Shown here: piece by piece, positions 6,866 through 15,965 of the stretch | Position numbering within the stretch: the first letter of the stretch is position 1 | Layout: the number at the start of each line of letters is the position of its first letter | DNA from: Actinomadura sp. KC06 | GTDB taxonomy: Bacteria; Actinomycetota; Actinomycetes; Streptosporangiales; Streptosporangiaceae | Reading direction: 5' to 3' | DNA: 35,901 bases | Assembly (NCBI RefSeq): GCF_004348735.1 | Contig: NZ_SMKT01000095.1 | Location: 1 to 35,901 of the forward strand | Notes under the pieces: generated by a model | The model's input: only the letters and a program-made list of their open reading frames with translations | Database searches by the model: none | What the model was told of the DNA's origin: nothing | Made by a program: the position numbers and the translations under genes

Positions 6866-8314
6866 ATGGACGCGCGACTCGCGGTGCTCGCCGCCGGGCT
6901 GGAGGGGCTGCTCGGGGCCGGGCGGGTGATCACCGACCCGGTGCGGCTGCGCACGTACGAGTGCGACGGGCTGACCAACCACCGGTCGACGCCCGCGATC
7001 GTCGTGCTGCCGGACACCGCCGAGCAGATCGCCGCGATCGTCCGCGAGTGCGCTGCGGCCGGGGTGCCGTATGTGGCGCGCGGGTCCGGGACGGGCCTGT
7101 CCGGCGGGGCGCTCCCCCGGGCGGACGGCGTGCTGATCGTCACGTCGCGGATGCGCCGGATCCTGGAGATCGACATTCCGGGGCAGCGGGCCGTCGTGGA
7201 GCCCGGGGTGATCAACCTGGACGTGACGCGGGCCGTCCGCTCGTACGGGTACTACTTCGCGCCTGACCCGTCCAGCCAGCAGATCTGCTCGGTCGGCGGG
7301 AACGTGGCGGAGAACTCAGGCGGCGCGCACTGCCTGAAGTACGGGTTCACCGCGCATCACGTGCTGTCCTGCGAGGTCGTCACGCCGGACGGCGAGATCG
7401 TCGAGCTGCCGGCGGACGGGCCGGGCTACGACCTGCTCGGCGTGTTCGTCGGCGCGGAGGGCACGCTCGGCATCACCACCAAGATCACCGTGCGGCTGAC
7501 GCGGGTGCCGGAGACGGTGCAGACGCTGCTGGCGGCGTTCGGGTCGATCGAGGCGGGCGGCGGCGCGGTGTCGGCGATCATCGGCGCGGGCGTCGTCCCG
7601 GCCGCGATCGAGATGATGGACGCGCTGTCGATCGAGGCGGCGGAGGCGGCGGTGCGCTGCGAGTACCCGCCGGGCGCGGGCGCGGTGCTGATCGTGGAGC
7701 TGGACGGCCCCGAGCCGGAGGTGGCGGCGCAGTTCGCCGAGGTGGAGCGGCTTTGCCGGGACGCGGGCGCGTTCGAGATCCGCATCGCCGCCGACGACGA
7801 GGAGCGCGCCCTGATCTGGAAGGGGCGCAAGTCGGCGTTCGCCGCGGTCGGCCGGATCAGCCCGGCCTACATCGTCCAAGACGGCGTGATCCCCCGGACG
7901 GCGCTCCCGGAGGTGCTGGCAAGCATCGACGCGCTGTCGGCAGAGTCGGGCGTACGGGTCGCGAACGTGTTCCACGCGGGCGACGGAAACCTGCATCCGC
8001 TGGTGCTGTTCGACGACGCCGAGCCAGGCGCGGAGGAGCGCGCGGAGGCGGTTTCTGGCGCGATCCTCGATCTGTGCATCGAGCACGGCGGTTCCATCAC
8101 GGGCGAGCACGGCGTAGGGGTGGACAAGTCCCGCTACATGCCGCGCATGTTCACAGATACTGATCTGGACACGATGCAGATGGTCCGCTGCGGTTTCGAC
8201 CCTGCCGGGCTGTGCAATCCGGGGAAGGTGTTCCCGACGCCGCGGCTGTGCGGCGAGGTGCCCGGCGTGCGCAGGGGGGCCCACCCGTACGAGGGAAAGG
8301 CGGACCTTTTCTGA
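6866..8314 (+). CDS. glcD: Glycolate oxidase FAD-binding subunit GlcD
   Basis: A 482-residue flavoprotein of the GlcD/lactate dehydrogenase (FAD-linked oxidase) family that oxidises glycolate to glyoxylate with GlcE and GlcF. The PCMH-type FAD-binding domain carries ARGSGTGLSGGALP (about residues 71-84) and SVGGNVAENSGGAHCLKYG. The C-terminal FAD-oxidase domain ends with NVFHAGDGNLHPLVLFD and ITGEHGVGVDK. The start is ATG at 6866 with purine-rich GAGGAAGGTGGAG just before it. Its stop overlaps the glcE start by one base (TGATG). Codon bias toward GC3 appears weaker in the last 400 bases than in the rest of the gene. Confidence 0.95.
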   Translation: MDARLAVLAAGLEGLLGAGRVITDPVRLRTYECDGLTNHRSTPAIVVLPDTAEQIAAIVRECAAAGVPYVARGSGTGLSGGALPRADGVLIVTSRMRRILEIDIPGQRAVVEPGVINLDVTRAVRSYGYYFAPDPSSQQICSVGGNVAENSGGAHCLKYGFTAHHVLSCEVVTPDGEIVELPADGPGYDLLGVFVGAEGTLGITTKITVRLTRVPETVQTLLAAFGSIEAGGGAVSAIIGAGVVPAAIEMMDALSIEAAEAAVRCEYPPGAGAVLIVELDGPEPEVAAQFAEVERLCRDAGAFEIRIAADDEERALIWKGRKSAFAAVGRISPAYIVQDGVIPRTALPEVLASIDALSAESGVRVANVFHAGDGNLHPLVLFDDAEPGAEERAEAVSGAILDLCIEHGGSITGEHGVGVDKSRYMPRMFTDTDLDTMQMVRCGFDPAGLCNPGKVFPTPRLCGEVPGVRRGAHPYEGKADLF

Positions 8315-9519
8315 TGCGGCCCCTGGACGCTCTGGCAAAGGTCTGCGGCGATGTACGGCCCGGTGAGCCTGCGGAAGGTGTGCTCGGTGTGGAGCCCGCC
8401 CTGGTCGCCGCGCCGGAGAACGTGACCGAGGCCGCCGACGTCATGCGCGTCGCCGCCGAGAACGGGCTGGCGGTCGTCCCGCGTGGCGCCGAAACCCGTC
8501 TGGACTGGGGCGCGCCCCCGGAACGGTGCGATCTGCTAGTCGACACCCACCGGCTGGACGGTCTCATCGAACATGCCGCAGGGGACCTTGTGGCGAAGGT
8601 GGAGGCGGGGCTGCCGATGGATCGGCTCGCCGAGAAGCTCGCAGAACGCGGCCAGCGGCTCGCGCTAGACGTTCCCCTGCCCGGTTCCACTGTCGGCGGC
8701 ACTATCGCTACGGGCGCGGCGGGCCCGCTGCGTTCGCTCTACGGGACGCCCCGCAACCTGGTCATCGGGCTGACGATCGTCAGGGCGGACGGTCAGATAG
8801 CACGTTCCGGCGGGAAGGTCGTCAAGAACGTCGCCGGGTATGACCTCGGCCGCCTTTTCTCCGGCTCTTTCGGAACCCTCGGGCTCATCGTGGACGCGAC
8901 GTTCCGCCTTCACCCCGTTCCCGCGGCTACCGCTTATGTGGTCTGCGCTGTGAACGGCCCAGAGGACGCGTATGACGCCGTCCAGACCGTCCTTCACTGT
9001 GCGGTGGCGCCGAGCGCGGTGGAGTACATAGGCCACATAGGCCCGGGAACGGTCGCGGTGCTCTTGGAGGGCGTCCCTGAGGGTGTCGCCGCGCGCGCTA
9101 GGCAGACCGCAGAACTCCTGGGCGAGAACGCCGAAATCAGGGAGACCGCACCGGACGGCTGGGGACGGTACCCGGACGGCACCACGCTCATCGACCTGAG
9201 CGCCCCACCGCCCGCCCTCCGCGACCTCCTCACCCTGCTCGGCCCGGACATCGCCGTAAGCTGGAGTGGTAGCGGGCACGGCCACGTGGGCCTCCCCGCC
9301 GAGTCGACGCCGGACGAGGTAGCCGACGTCCTAGGACGCCTACGAGAGGCACTGGGCCGGCACCGCGGCGGCGCTGTCGTCCGCTACACGCCGGAAGAGG
9401 TGCGCGGCGAAATCGACCTGTGGGGTCCGATTCCGGCGCTCGCGCTGATGCGGCGCGTGAAGGACCAGTTCGACCCGGACCACCGGCTGTCCCCGGGCCG
9501 TTTCGCGGGAGGTATTTGA
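8314..9519 (+). CDS. glcE: Glycolate oxidase FAD-binding subunit GlcE
   Basis: A 401-residue second flavin subunit of glycolate oxidase. It keeps a shortened PCMH-type FAD domain (VVPRGAETRLDWG, then LALDVPLPGSTVGGTIATGAAGP and KVVKNVAGYDLGRLFSGSFGTLGLI). It lacks the long C-terminal oxidase domain of GlcD, as expected for GlcE. It ends with the family-typical MRRVKDQFDPDHRLSPGRFAGG. It is translationally coupled on both sides: TGATG with glcD and TGATG with glcF. Codon choice includes noticeably more A/T third positions than in the malate synthase gene upstream. Confidence 0.94.
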   Translation: MRPLDALAKVCGDVRPGEPAEGVLGVEPALVAAPENVTEAADVMRVAAENGLAVVPRGAETRLDWGAPPERCDLLVDTHRLDGLIEHAAGDLVAKVEAGLPMDRLAEKLAERGQRLALDVPLPGSTVGGTIATGAAGPLRSLYGTPRNLVIGLTIVRADGQIARSGGKVVKNVAGYDLGRLFSGSFGTLGLIVDATFRLHPVPAATAYVVCAVNGPEDAYDAVQTVLHCAVAPSAVEYIGHIGPGTVAVLLEGVPEGVAARARQTAELLGENAEIRETAPDGWGRYPDGTTLIDLSAPPPALRDLLTLLGPDIAVSWSGSGHGHVGLPAESTPDEVADVLGRLREALGRHRGGAVVRYTPEEVRGEIDLWGPIPALALMRRVKDQFDPDHRLSPGRFAGGI

Positions 9520-10805
9520 TGAGCGCTGAGGACGACCTCCCAAATCTTCTGAGCGACTGCGTGCACTGCGGTTTCTGCCTGCCCACCTGCCCGACGTATG
9601 TCCTTTGGGGCGAGGAGATGGACTCGCCCAGGGGCCGCATCCACCTCATGCAGCAGCACGCTGACGGAACGCCGCTCAGCGACCCCATGGTGGAGCATTT
9701 CGACCGCTGCCTGGGCTGCATGGCATGTGTGACGTCCTGCCCGTCCGGTGTGCAGTACGACCGGCTCATCGAGATGACCCGCGCGGACGTCGAACGTGAG
9801 CACACACGTCCGCTGAAGGAACGTGCCATAAGGGAACTGGTCTTTCAGCTGTTCCCCTACAGGCGGCGGCTTCGTGCTCTACGCGGTCCCCTGCGCGCCT
9901 ACCAGAAATCAGGTCTGGAACGGCTCGTCCGGCGTAGCGGCCTCCTGGAGCGTATTTCGCCGTCCGTCGCTGCTATGGAACGGCTCGCACCGCCCCTCGG
10001 AAAGGCGCCGAAACTGCCCGAACGTGTCGCGGCGCGTGGTGAGCGGCGCACCACGGTCGGGATGCTGACCGGCTGTGTGCAGGCCGAGTTCTTCCCGGGC
10101 GTCAACGCGGCCACGGCCCGTGTCCTGGCGATGGAGGGCTGCGACGTCATCATTCCCAAGGACCAGGGGTGCTGCGGCGCGCTGTCCATGCACTCCGGCC
10201 GCGAGGACGAGGCCCGCGCCTTCGCGCGCCGGACGATCCAGATGTTCGAGGCCGTCGACGTCATCGTGGTGAACTCCGCGGGCTGCGGGTCCGCGATGAA
10301 GGAGTACCGGGCACTGCTCGCCGACGATCCGGCCTGGTCGGGACGCGCGGACGCGCTGTCGTCCAAGACCCGCGACTTCGCGGAGTTCCTGGCCGATCTC
10401 GGGCCGCGCGCCAAACGCGAACCGGTTCCCGTCACCGTCGCCTACCACGACGCGTGCCACCTCGCCCACGCGCAGGGGATCCGCAGCCAGCCGCGGGCGC
10501 TGCTCGCCGCGATCCCCGAGCTGGACGTCCGCGAGATCGCCGAACCGGACATCTGCTGCGGCTCCGCCGGGACCTACAACCTGTTCCAGCCGGAGGCCGC
10601 CGGAGAGCTCGGCGACCGCAAGGCGGTGAACGTGGACGCCACCAGAGCCGAACTACTGGTCGCCGCCAACCCCGGCTGCTCGATGCAGATCGCCACCGCG
10701 CTGCGGCGGCGCGGCGCGGACATCGCCGTCGCGCACACCGCGCAGGTTCTGGACGCCTCCCTGCGGGGTCTCGGTCGCGACGCGCTCGTCGCACGCGATT
10801 CGTAA
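9519..10805 (+). CDS. glcF: Glycolate oxidase iron-sulfur subunit GlcF
   Basis: A 428-residue electron-transfer subunit that passes electrons from the GlcDE flavins toward the membrane quinone pool. The N-terminus holds two 4Fe-4S ferredoxin motifs: Cys14, 17, 20, 24 in CVHCGFCLPTCP and Cys64, 67, 70, 74 in CLGCMACVTSCP. Two CCG (cysteine-rich) domains follow, with GCCGALSMHSG and ICCGSAGTYN. GGGAGGT lies just before the ATG at 9519, which overlaps the glcE stop. Codon use changes sharply near 10050, at the junction of the ferredoxin part and the first CCG domain: G/C at about 75% of third positions before and about 94% after, by hand count. Confidence 0.95.
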   Translation: MSAEDDLPNLLSDCVHCGFCLPTCPTYVLWGEEMDSPRGRIHLMQQHADGTPLSDPMVEHFDRCLGCMACVTSCPSGVQYDRLIEMTRADVEREHTRPLKERAIRELVFQLFPYRRRLRALRGPLRAYQKSGLERLVRRSGLLERISPSVAAMERLAPPLGKAPKLPERVAARGERRTTVGMLTGCVQAEFFPGVNAATARVLAMEGCDVIIPKDQGCCGALSMHSGREDEARAFARRTIQMFEAVDVIVVNSAGCGSAMKEYRALLADDPAWSGRADALSSKTRDFAEFLADLGPRAKREPVPVTVAYHDACHLAHAQGIRSQPRALLAAIPELDVREIAEPDICCGSAGTYNLFQPEAAGELGDRKAVNVDATRAELLVAANPGCSMQIATALRRRGADIAVAHTAQVLDASLRGLGRDALVARDS

Positions 10806-10914
10806 GCCCCTGACCAGTAACGTCGCCGATCCGGGCGTCCGGTATTCTGTCCGACTGCTTGAGACAGGACGCGCTTACTGAGCCTGGTGAAGGCCCGAGG
10901 GAGCACGCAGAATC

Positions 10915-11637
10915 ATGGCCACCAGCTATCGACCGCAACGTTCGCACCGCCGAAAAAAGAAGAGCAACGCGGGGAGGCTCGGGCTCGCCGGGGCCCTCGC
11001 GGGAGCCGTGGGCATCGCCGCCGTGGCCGCCGGGATCGTCGTCCTCCGGCCGGACGGCGACCCCGGCGAGGGCCCGGCCAAGCCGGCGTCCGCTGGCCAG
11101 GGCGGCGGCGCGGGGACGCAGGGACCGTCCGTGCCCGCCCCCAAGGCCGGTCCCCCGGTCGGCTTCATGACGCCGGAGGGGTACGGCTACAGCCTCGCCG
11201 CCGTCAAGGCCGGGACGGACGAGCGGCCGCTCGGCGCCACCGCGGCCCCGCCGTCCGGCACGACGTACGCCTACGCCGACTACGTCCTCACCAACAGCCA
11301 GCGGCGGCCCGTGCTGCTGGACTATCCGGCCGATCTGTTCCTGCCGAAGGCGCGGGTCCCGTCGTCCATGCGGGAGCGGTGCATGCCGCAGCCCGGCATC
11401 CCGGACGACATGTGCACCCTCCCGAACCACAGCAAGATCACCGCGAGGGTCGGCGGGGCGAAGGCGCCCCTGGACGAGAACGGCAGCACGATGATCCCGG
11501 CGGGCGCGTCGTACGTGGTGCGGATCGCCACCGAACTTCCGGTCAACGACGACGTCTCCGCCGGCGACCTGCGGCTGTACGTGTGGAACGCGCGGTTCAC
11601 CAACGACCGCAAGGGCATCCAGCTCGCTTTCCCCTAG
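10915..11637 (+). CDS. Unknown membrane-anchored extracytoplasmic protein
   Basis: I do not recognise the family. The 240-residue product has a basic cytoplasmic N-terminus (RSHRRKKKSNAGR), one transmembrane helix at about residues 22-45, and a Gly/Ala/Pro-rich linker to about 80. A soluble domain of about 160 residues follows that should lie outside the membrane. That domain looks beta-rich and has two Cys 13 residues apart (RCMPQPGIPDDMC) that could form a disulfide. CGAGGGAG lies 11 bases before the ATG. The gene follows glcF by 109 bases on the same strand and its stop is 4 bases from the convergent oppA stop. The reading frame shows strong GC3 bias, so it is very likely a real gene. Confidence 0.85.
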   Translation: MATSYRPQRSHRRKKKSNAGRLGLAGALAGAVGIAAVAAGIVVLRPDGDPGEGPAKPASAGQGGGAGTQGPSVPAPKAGPPVGFMTPEGYGYSLAAVKAGTDERPLGATAAPPSGTTYAYADYVLTNSQRRPVLLDYPADLFLPKARVPSSMRERCMPQPGIPDDMCTLPNHSKITARVGGAKAPLDENGSTMIPAGASYVVRIATELPVNDDVSAGDLRLYVWNARFTNDRKGIQLAFP

Positions 11638-11641
11638 GTGT

Positions 11642-13315
11642 TCAGTTCTGTTTGGGGGTCGTGAAGCCGATGTCCTGGTAGGCGGGCTCGAAGAAGCCGC
11701 AAGCGCCCAGGTTCGCCAAGCCCGCGCGGGTGGCGACGAGCTGGGGACGCTGGTACAGCGGCAAGACCGACGCTTGATGCCAGATAAGCCGGTCGGTTCT
11801 GTTCACAAGGACGTGAATTCTCGCCGGGTCGACCTCCGCGATAGCGCGATCCATTGCCTTGTCTATGGCCGCTGTACCGATGCGGGAGTAATTCTGCTGG
11901 ACGCGGCCGCCGTTGGGCCGCGCGAAGACCGACTGCATGGGCGACACGGGAAACGAAGTGCCCAGCCAGGAGAACGGGACGATATCGAAGTTCCCTGGCG
12001 CGACGTACCGGTCGAACGCGTCGTCGGCGGGCACGGGCACGATGTCCACGCGTATGCCGATGCGTTCGAGCAGGGCGCGGGTAAGTTCCCCTTCCCGTTT
12101 GCTGATCGGAACCCCGGACGGGACGACGAAGCGTAGGGCGAGCATCCGTCCTGCCTTGGTCCGGTACTTGCCGTGGAGCGTCCAGCCTGCCTCGTCCAGG
12201 AGTTTCCGGGCGCGAGACGGGTCGTACACTCCGAGGTCCCCGGAGTTGTCCTGGTAGCCGTTTTGAGTGTTGACGTAGAAATGGTTGCCGAGCGTTTGGA
12301 TGGGCACTCCGAGGCCGGACAGATCCGCTCTGGCGATGACGCGCCGGTCGATGCCGAGCATGACGGCCCGCCGTACACGCACATCGGACAGGACGGGCGT
12401 GGTCGCGTTGAGCGTGAGGTGACGCCAGTCTGGGCCGCCCGCCCGGCGTACTGCTGCTCCTGGAACGTCCTGGGCTCGTTTCAGGGCGCCTGCGTCGAGA
12501 CCGATGTCCATCAGGTCGATCTCGTTGTTGGCGAACGCGCCGGGCATCGCGCTGGTGTCCATGACGCGGTAGACGATCCGGTCGAGTTTCGCCGGTGCGC
12601 CCCACCAGGCGGAGTCACGGACGATGGTGACGGTCTTGGCTGTGCGGTCAATACTGTGGAATTTGAACGGTCCGGACGTGACGGGCAGGCGATTCATCCA
12701 TCCCGTGTTGAACGCGCGTGGCGTTGCGTAGGCTGTGGCCGGGTAAAGCGGGCTGAACAGGCTGCGCCAGTCCGCATACGTCCCGTCGAAAGTCACTTCT
12801 ACGGTGTTGTTGTCTACGCCCTGTTCAATGTGCTTGATTCGGCGGTAGCCGGTGACGGTGGAAACCTCGTATCGCGGGTCGCGTCCAGAGAGCGCGTGCG
12901 CGTGGGCTACGAAATCAGCGTGTCCGATGCGGCGGCCGTCCGACCACTTGGCCTGCGGGTTGAGCCGGTAGGTGACGATCTGGCCGTGCTTGGTGCGCCT
13001 CAACGTCGCCGACCGCAGATACTCAGGGACGGGACGCGGCACGGCCTTCTCGTCGGGTCGCATCAGATACGGCAGAACGCCCTGGATGACGTGCTCGACC
13101 GCTCCTTTAGTGCCGTTGACGTGGTTGAAATTCCATTGGGAGGGGAACTCGGGCAATGGCCAGCGCAGCGTCCCACCGTTGACGACACGATCGCGCGGGG
13201 TCGGATTGACATCGGACGCTGGTAGTCGTCCAGACGCCGCGTGGGTGATCGGCTCCTGCGGCTCGTTGCAGCCACCCACGGCAATCAACAGGACGCCTAC
13301 GAGTATGCGTTTCAA
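11642..13315 (-). CDS. oppA: Oligopeptide ABC transporter substrate-binding lipoprotein
   Basis: A 557-residue family 5 extracellular solute-binding protein that captures peptides for the OppBCD importer. It starts with a lipoprotein signal (MKRILVGVLLIAVGGC, acylated Cys at 16). The family-typical HADFVAHAHAL, long bilobed body and LNATTPVLSDVRVRRAVMLGIDR follow. The start is TTG at 13315 and overlaps the oppD stop as TTGA, with AAGG upstream. The gene order B-C-D-A, with the binding protein last, is the one seen in mycobacterial opp operons. GC3 is visibly lower than in most of the window. The true ligand cannot be read from sequence. Confidence 0.9.
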   Translation of the reverse strand: MKRILVGVLLIAVGGCNEPQEPITHAASGRLPASDVNPTPRDRVVNGGTLRWPLPEFPSQWNFNHVNGTKGAVEHVIQGVLPYLMRPDEKAVPRPVPEYLRSATLRRTKHGQIVTYRLNPQAKWSDGRRIGHADFVAHAHALSGRDPRYEVSTVTGYRRIKHIEQGVDNNTVEVTFDGTYADWRSLFSPLYPATAYATPRAFNTGWMNRLPVTSGPFKFHSIDRTAKTVTIVRDSAWWGAPAKLDRIVYRVMDTSAMPGAFANNEIDLMDIGLDAGALKRAQDVPGAAVRRAGGPDWRHLTLNATTPVLSDVRVRRAVMLGIDRRVIARADLSGLGVPIQTLGNHFYVNTQNGYQDNSGDLGVYDPSRARKLLDEAGWTLHGKYRTKAGRMLALRFVVPSGVPISKREGELTRALLERIGIRVDIVPVPADDAFDRYVAPGNFDIVPFSWLGTSFPVSPMQSVFARPNGGRVQQNYSRIGTAAIDKAMDRAIAEVDPARIHVLVNRTDRLIWHQASVLPLYQRPQLVATRAGLANLGACGFFEPAYQDIGFTTPKQN

Positions 13316-15147
13316 AGTTCGGCCTTAGCTTCGACAAGGGGATGGTGGCAGGCAACCGACCGATCGGCGTTGTCCGCGGCCCGCAGTGGGCGGGACGCTG
13401 GATCGTTTTCCTCGCAGAGACGTCCGTCGACGGCGGTGAGCGTGGCGTAGCGCGGACAGCGCGCACGGAATCGGCATCCCGTAGATAAGGCCACCGGGTC
13501 AGGTGGCTCTCCACGCAAAAGGAGGCGTGCGCGACGCCGCTCCAGGACCGGATCCGGCAAAGGGACCGCGTCCAGCAGCGCACGCGTGTACGGATGGGCT
13601 GGCGCACCGTATACGTCAGCCACCGAGCCGATCTCCATCATGCGGCCCATGTACATGACGGCGATCCGATCCGCGATGCGGTGGACGACGGCCAAGTCAT
13701 GAGCGACGAAAAGGTAGGCCATGCCGAGTCGCTCCCGCAGTTTCTCCAACAGGGCTAGGACATCGGCCTGAACTGACATGTCCAGGGCCGCTACGGGCTC
13801 GTCCAGGAGTAAGAGACGTGGTTCCGATGCCAATGCTCTGGCGATGCCCACGCGCTGCGCCTCCCCGCCTGAGAGGCAATGCGGGAATCGCCGGGCATGC
13901 TCCGACTCCAACCCCACCAACTTCAGTAGCTCATCGACGCGGCGACCTACCTGGGACGACGGCACACCATGCAAGGTCAGCGGTTCGACGAGAATGGCGG
14001 CCACGCGCATGCGCGGATCGAGGGACGAATACGGGTCCTGGAACACGACCTGGACGTCTCGCCGCAAAGCCTTACGGCGGGACGGTCCCAGCGCCGCCGT
14101 GTCGTTTCCGAGGACGGCGACACGTCCCCTCTGCGGGCGCGAAAGTCGCAGGATCTCCATCAGGGTCGTGGTCTTGCCGCATCCCGACTCCCCCACCAGC
14201 GCTAGGGTCTCGCCCTCTCTGATGTCGAAACTGATGCCGTCCAAGGCCCTTACCGTCCCGGCTCGGCGGCGCAGCAACGCGCCCTTGTAGAGGGGATGGT
14301 GACGGACGAGGCCCTCCACCTCCAGAACGACGGGACGCCTAGCGCGCTCAGCGGCCGCCCTAGGAACGGACGACTCTTCAATACGTGGAACCGCCCGCAG
14401 CAACGCCGCCGCTTGAGGCGTATCCGGTCGCCGAAAGATCTGGTCCACCGGCCCTTGCTCCACGGCACGTCCCGCATGCATCACCATCACCCGATCGGCG
14501 AATCCGGCGACGACGCCCATGTCATGGCTGATCAGGACGATCGCCGCGCCGGTGGCCTCCTTGGCTGCCCGCAGCACGTCCAGGACCTGCGCCTGGACGG
14601 TCACGTCCAAGGCGGTCGTCGGCTCGTCCGCGATCAGCACGTCGGGTTCGTTGGCGATGGCCATGGCGATCATCACGCGCTGCCGCATCCCGCCGGACAG
14701 CTCGTGCGGGTACGCGCGGGCCACCCGAGCCGCGCCCGGAACGCCGACCAGACCGAGCAGGTCGACGGCCCGCGCCCGCGCCGCCGCGCGCGTGGCCCCC
14801 GAGTGGATCAGGACGGTCTCGGCGATCTGGTCCCCGGCCGTGCGGACGGGCGTGAGCGCCGACAGCGGATCCTGGAAGATCATCGATAGGTCGTTGCCGC
14901 GTATCCGGGAGAGTTCGGCGTCCGACCGTCCGAGCAGCTCCTCGCCGCGCAGCCGCACGGATCCCGCCACGCGGGCGCTCTCCGGCAGAAGCCCCATCAG
15001 CGCGAGCGCGAGGGCCGTCTTCCCAGAGCCGGATTCGCCGACGATCCCGAGCACTTCGCCTGCCCCGACCGTGAAGGTCACGTCCCGCACGGCGTGCACG
15101 TCCGGCGTGTAGCGAACCGTCAGATCCGTGACCCGCAGGACGTTCAA
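13312..15147 (-). CDS. oppD: Oligopeptide ABC transporter, fused dual ATPase
   Basis: A 611-residue ATPase containing two complete ABC domains in one chain, equivalent to OppD plus OppF. Domain 1 has Walker A GESGSGKT (residues 37-44), signature LSGGMRQR and Walker B VLIADEPTTALD. Domain 2 has Walker A GESGCGKT, signature LSGGEAQR and Walker B LLLLDEPVAALD. It ends with the oligopeptide/dipeptide C-terminal segment around CRFRARCP. The start is TTG at 15147 inside the TTGA overlap with the oppC stop. An upstream extension in this frame runs through oppC and is not real. Mycobacterial OppD is likewise a fused ATPase of about this size. GC3 falls from about 95% in the sampled part of domain 1 to about 78% in domain 2. 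Confidence 0.94.
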   Translation of the reverse strand: MNVLRVTDLTVRYTPDVHAVRDVTFTVGAGEVLGIVGESGSGKTALALALMGLLPESARVAGSVRLRGEELLGRSDAELSRIRGNDLSMIFQDPLSALTPVRTAGDQIAETVLIHSGATRAAARARAVDLLGLVGVPGAARVARAYPHELSGGMRQRVMIAMAIANEPDVLIADEPTTALDVTVQAQVLDVLRAAKEATGAAIVLISHDMGVVAGFADRVMVMHAGRAVEQGPVDQIFRRPDTPQAAALLRAVPRIEESSVPRAAAERARRPVVLEVEGLVRHHPLYKGALLRRRAGTVRALDGISFDIREGETLALVGESGCGKTTTLMEILRLSRPQRGRVAVLGNDTAALGPSRRKALRRDVQVVFQDPYSSLDPRMRVAAILVEPLTLHGVPSSQVGRRVDELLKLVGLESEHARRFPHCLSGGEAQRVGIARALASEPRLLLLDEPVAALDMSVQADVLALLEKLRERLGMAYLFVAHDLAVVHRIADRIAVMYMGRMMEIGSVADVYGAPAHPYTRALLDAVPLPDPVLERRRARLLLRGEPPDPVALSTGCRFRARCPRYATLTAVDGRLCEENDPASRPLRAADNADRSVACHHPLVEAKAEL

Positions 15148-15965
15148 CGAGCGCCTCCCGAGGCCGGATCGAGGACGTCGCGCAGACCGTCCCCCAGCAG
15201 ATTCACCGCCAGGACGATGACCACCAGCAGCCCGGCCGCGAACCCGAACGGCCACGGATAGGCCGCCACGGCGCCGTGCCCGTCGGCGATCAGCGTGCCG
15301 AGCGACACGTCCGGCGGACGGACGCCGAGCCCCAGGTACGACAGCCCGCTCTCCGCGACGATCGCGACGCTGACGTTGAGGCTCGCGTCCACGACCAGCA
15401 GCGACGCGAGCTGCGGCAGGACGTGCCGGACGATCACGCGCGGCGCGCCCGCGCCGAGGAACCGGGCGGCCAGCACGTACTCGCGGTCGCGTAGCGAGGC
15501 GGTCATGGCGCGCACCATCCGCGCCGTGATCAGCCACATGAACGCGGCGAGCAGCGGCACGAGCACGGGTGCGCCACCGTCCAGGCGAGGGGCCAGCAGG
15601 GCGACGATCAGGAAGGGCGGCAGGACGAGCAGCAGGTCGACGCCCCACATCAGGGTCCGGTCGAGGCGTCGGCCCGCGTATCCGGCCACGGTCCCGACGA
15701 CGGCGGCGACCGCGGTCGAGATCACGGCGACGGCGAGGCCGATGAGCAGCGACGTCCGCGCGCCGCGCAGGGTGAGGGCGAAGACGTCGCGTCCGCTCTC
15801 CGTCGTGCCGAGCCAATGCTGCGCGGACGGCCCCGCGCGGAAGGCCGCGAAATCCGTGTCGTCCCAGGTCCACGGCGACACGAGCGGCCCTCCGAACACC
15901 AGCGCGAACACCGATGCCAGCAGGACGAGCCCGGCGACGGCCCGCCGGCTCCGGATCACGCTCAC
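15144..15965 (-). CDS. oppC: Oligopeptide ABC transporter permease (OppC-type)
   Basis: A 273-residue inner-membrane permease. An N-terminal helix (AVAGLVLLASVFALVFGGP) and the OppC N-terminal segment (WLGTTESGRDVFALTLRGARTSL) precede the binding-protein-dependent transport domain with about five helices. The EAA-type loop reads REYVLAARFLGAGAPRVIVRHVLP. GTG at 15965 is chosen because it overlaps the oppB stop as GTGA, in line with tight coupling throughout the operon. The longer reading from 16040 would run back into oppB. Confidence 0.93.
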   Translation of the reverse strand: MSVIRSRRAVAGLVLLASVFALVFGGPLVSPWTWDDTDFAAFRAGPSAQHWLGTTESGRDVFALTLRGARTSLLIGLAVAVISTAVAAVVGTVAGYAGRRLDRTLMWGVDLLLVLPPFLIVALLAPRLDGGAPVLVPLLAAFMWLITARMVRAMTASLRDREYVLAARFLGAGAPRVIVRHVLPQLASLLVVDASLNVSVAIVAESGLSYLGLGVRPPDVSLGTLIADGHGAVAAYPWPFGFAAGLLVVIVLAVNLLGDGLRDVLDPASGGAR

